A DNA stretch of 8,075 nt, from positions 1 to 8,075 of the forward strand of contig CAMNLO010000065.1 in the NCBI GenBank assembly GCA_946543095.1, written 5' to 3'. A program made the translations under genes and the position numbers. This DNA is from an uncultured bacterium (lineage in GTDB: Bacteria > Bacillota > Clostridia > Lachnospirales > Lachnospiraceae). Position 1 is the stretch's first letter; the number at the start of each line of letters is the position of its first letter. Shown piece by piece: positions 6,558-8,075 of the stretch. The notes under the pieces were generated by a model. It saw only the letters and a list, made by a program, of their open reading frames with translations. It was not told the DNA's origin and did no database searches.

Positions 6558-7414
6558 GAAAGACTCCTTCTGTTATGCAGCTTCAAAAGCTCCGTTAAGT
6601 ATTTCTTCTGATCGGAACGGGGGATGATGCTGTCGATGAACCCGTGCTTTAATAAAAAGCCTGCCTTCTGGAAGCCCTCCGGCAGAGCCTTTCTGGTGGT
6701 CTGCTCGATGACCCTTGCCCCGGCAAAGCCCACCGTGGCCCCGGGCTCCGAGAGGATGATGTCCGCCTCCATGGCAAAGCTTGCCATGACGCCCCCGGTG
6801 GTGGGATCCGTCAGCACGGCGATATACAAAAGCCCCGCGTCGCTGTGGCGTTTCACGGCGGCACTGGTCTTTGCCATCTGCATTAACGACAAAAGCCCTT
6901 CCTGCATCCTGGCGCCGCCGGAAACGGTGAAGCCCACCACGGGAAGCCTGTGGGCCAGGGCGTATTCGAACAGGGAGGTGATCTTTTCCCCCACGGCGCA
7001 GCCCATGCTGCCCATCATGAACCAGGGTTCCATCACAAACAGGCAGCATTTTTGCCCGCCGATGCGTGCCGTGCCGCAGACCACCGCTTCCTTTTCCCCG
7101 CTGGCGGTGTGGACGGTTTCCAGCTTTTCGTTGTAGCCGGGGAAATTCAGGGGATTGTCCGCCTGCATGCCGGAAAAGAGCTCCATGAAGCTGTCTTTGT
7201 CCGCCGCAAGACGTATCCGCTGGCGCGCCTTCATGCGGAAATGATACCCGCAGGAGCAGACCAGGGCGTTTGCGAACAGACGGCTTAAGGGAATGTCCTT
7301 ATGGCAGTTGGGACAGTTTTTTTCGGGCTCGCCGTCATCCCTCTGCAGGGGAGCGGAGCTGCGGCCTCCTTCCTCCAGTTTGTTTTCCGGTTTCAGAAAA
7401 TTCAGTAATGCCAT
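6554..7414 (-). CDS. accD: Acetyl-CoA carboxylase carboxyltransferase subunit beta
   Basis: AccD (286 aa, normal family length) forms the carboxyltransferase with AccA, moving the carboxyl group from biotin to acetyl-CoA to give malonyl-CoA in the cytoplasm. A ~30-residue polar N-terminus is followed by a zinc ribbon (Cys34, Cys37, Cys53, Cys55) and a crotonase-fold domain. The latter has [12 protein letters not shown] (about 134-145), SGGARMQEG (165-173) and [13 protein letters not shown] (202-214), the oxyanion and acyl-CoA-binding signatures of AccD. An oddity is the second zinc knuckle, which reads C-S-C-G instead of the usual C-x-x-C-G, one residue short. The ATG lies 3 nt after the accC stop and has only a weak Shine-Dalgarno (GGGAAACGGATAAACC before ATG), suggesting coupling. 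Its TGA overlaps the accA GTG by 4 nt. Confidence 0.96.
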   Translation of the reverse strand: MALLNFLKPENKLEEGGRSSAPLQRDDGEPEKNCPNCHKDIPLSRLFANALVCSCGYHFRMKARQRIRLAADKDSFMELFSGMQADNPLNFPGYNEKLETVHTASGEKEAVVCGTARIGGQKCCLFVMEPWFMMGSMGCAVGEKITSLFEYALAHRLPVVGFTVSGGARMQEGLLSLMQMAKTSAAVKRHSDAGLLYIAVLTDPTTGGVMASFAMEADIILSEPGATVGFAGARVIEQTTRKALPEGFQKAGFLLKHGFIDSIIPRSDQKKYLTELLKLHNRRSLS

Positions 7415-7417
7415 GGT

Positions 7418-8075
7418 TTATCCGTTTCCCATAAAAGTCAGGTCATAGTTTCCGGAGGTGAAGCGCTCATCCTCCACGATCTTTAACTGCTCCTTGATAT
7501 TGGTGGGGATTCCGTCGATCACCAGCTCGCAGAGGGAGGCCCGCATTTTCCGCAGGGTCTCCTCCCTGGTTTTCGCGTACACAATGAGCTTGCCCACCAG
7601 AGAGTCGTAATAGGGCGATACCACCGTGCCCTCAATGAGGCTGGTGTCAAACCGGACGGAGGGCCCCCCGGGGACATGGAGCATTTTCAGTCTCCCGCAG
7701 CTGTCCGCGTTGATGCGGCATTCGATGGCGGAGCCCTTCATCCGCACCTCCTCCTGGGAAAAGTTCAGGGGGATCCCCGCGGCAATGCGGATCTGCCACT
7801 TGATCAGGTCGATGCCCGTGAGCATTTCCGTGACGCAGTGCTCCACCTGGAGCCGCACATTCATCTCCATGAACCAGAAATTGCCGTCCTGATCCAGCAG
7901 GAATTCCAGCGTCCCGGTGCCCACATAGCCAAGCTTTTTTACTGCCTCCACCGAAAGCTCTATGATCCGTTTGCGCTGGGCTTCATTCACGGCGGGAGAG
8001 GGGGGCTCCTCCAGAAGCTTCTGGTTTCTTCTCTGCAGGGAGCAGTCCCTGTCCCCCCGGCCCACCGCGTTTCCC
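7418..8075 (-). CDS. accC: Biotin carboxylase subunit of acetyl-CoA carboxylase, C-terminal part (5' end outside window)
   Basis: This ATP-grasp enzyme carboxylates biotin on the carrier protein AccB, using ATP and bicarbonate; it is the first half-reaction of malonyl-CoA synthesis. About 219 residues are visible, roughly the C-terminal half of a ~450-residue family. The reading frame is open to the window edge and starts mid-protein with GNAVGRGDRDCSLQRRNQK, the conserved RDCS-QRR-QK stretch of biotin carboxylases. It continues with the active-site segment MEMNVRLQVEHCVTEM (E and R metal/bicarbonate ligands; the family usually has P where C follows EH), then GSAIECRINAD and the C-terminal domain YYDSLVGKLIVYAKTREE. 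A GTG at 8065 could be mistaken for a start, but it is the V inside GNAV. The stop is TAA, 3 nt before accD, which indicates a translationally coupled operon. The identification is very secure; only the 5' end is missing. Confidence 0.96.
   Translation of the reverse strand, partial: GNAVGRGDRDCSLQRRNQKLLEEPPSPAVNEAQRKRIIELSVEAVKKLGYVGTGTLEFLLDQDGNFWFMEMNVRLQVEHCVTEMLTGIDLIKWQIRIAAGIPLNFSQEEVRMKGSAIECRINADSCGRLKMLHVPGGPSVRFDTSLIEGTVVSPYYDSLVGKLIVYAKTREETLRKMRASLCELVIDGIPTNIKEQLKIVEDERFTSGNYDLTFMGNG

Overview
The window shows no rRNA, tRNA or CRISPR array. It is about 8 kb of G+C-rich DNA in which every supported gene is on the minus strand, so it reads biologically from base 8075 down to base 1. 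The protein sequences and gene order (accC-accD-accA with 3-nt gaps or 4-nt overlaps, a split acetyl-CoA carboxylase, and an ECG-type C39-peptidase exporter of the NHLP/NHLM class) suggest a G+C-rich Clostridia genome, most like Lachnospiraceae. That placement is inference from protein style, not a database result.

Block 1 (8075 to 2469) looks like the 3' part of a fatty-acid-synthesis operon. It holds the C-terminal half of biotin carboxylase (accC, cut by the window edge), carboxyltransferase beta (accD), carboxyltransferase alpha (accA), an AMP-forming acyl-CoA synthetase of the medium-chain/acetyl-CoA-synthetase-like type, and a 546-residue regulator with PAS-type sensor domains followed by a C-terminal OmpR/SARP-like winged helix. 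Spacings are +3, -4, +3 and +12 nt, so all five are probably one transcription unit. The ACC subunits make malonyl-CoA for chain elongation. The acyl-CoA synthetase would activate free fatty or organic acids. The regulator could report on a metabolite of this pathway or act on the neighbouring exporter.

Block 2 (2468 to 2206) is an intergenic region. It starts with a strong vegetative-type promoter 3 nt after the regulator's stop codon, followed by a roughly 225-nt leader. A 148-bp hairpin-rich element with self-complementary terminal inverted repeats (MITE-like) sits in this leader, ending 25 nt before the next start codon.

Block 3 (2205 to 1) is the start of a peptide-export operon. It holds a 74-residue membrane protein that matches only the N-terminal end of an NHLP-type HlyD-like adaptor. 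After a single in-frame stop codon comes a C39-peptidase/permease/ATPase ABC exporter, which runs off the window just before its Walker B aspartate. The exporter would cleave a double-glycine-type leader and export the peptide. Its substrate and second ABC subunit, if present, should lie to the left of base 1.

The points most worth following up are the apparently truncated adaptor, the mobile-looking element in its 5' leader, the regulator placed between lipid synthesis and peptide export, and a one-residue-short zinc knuckle in AccD.
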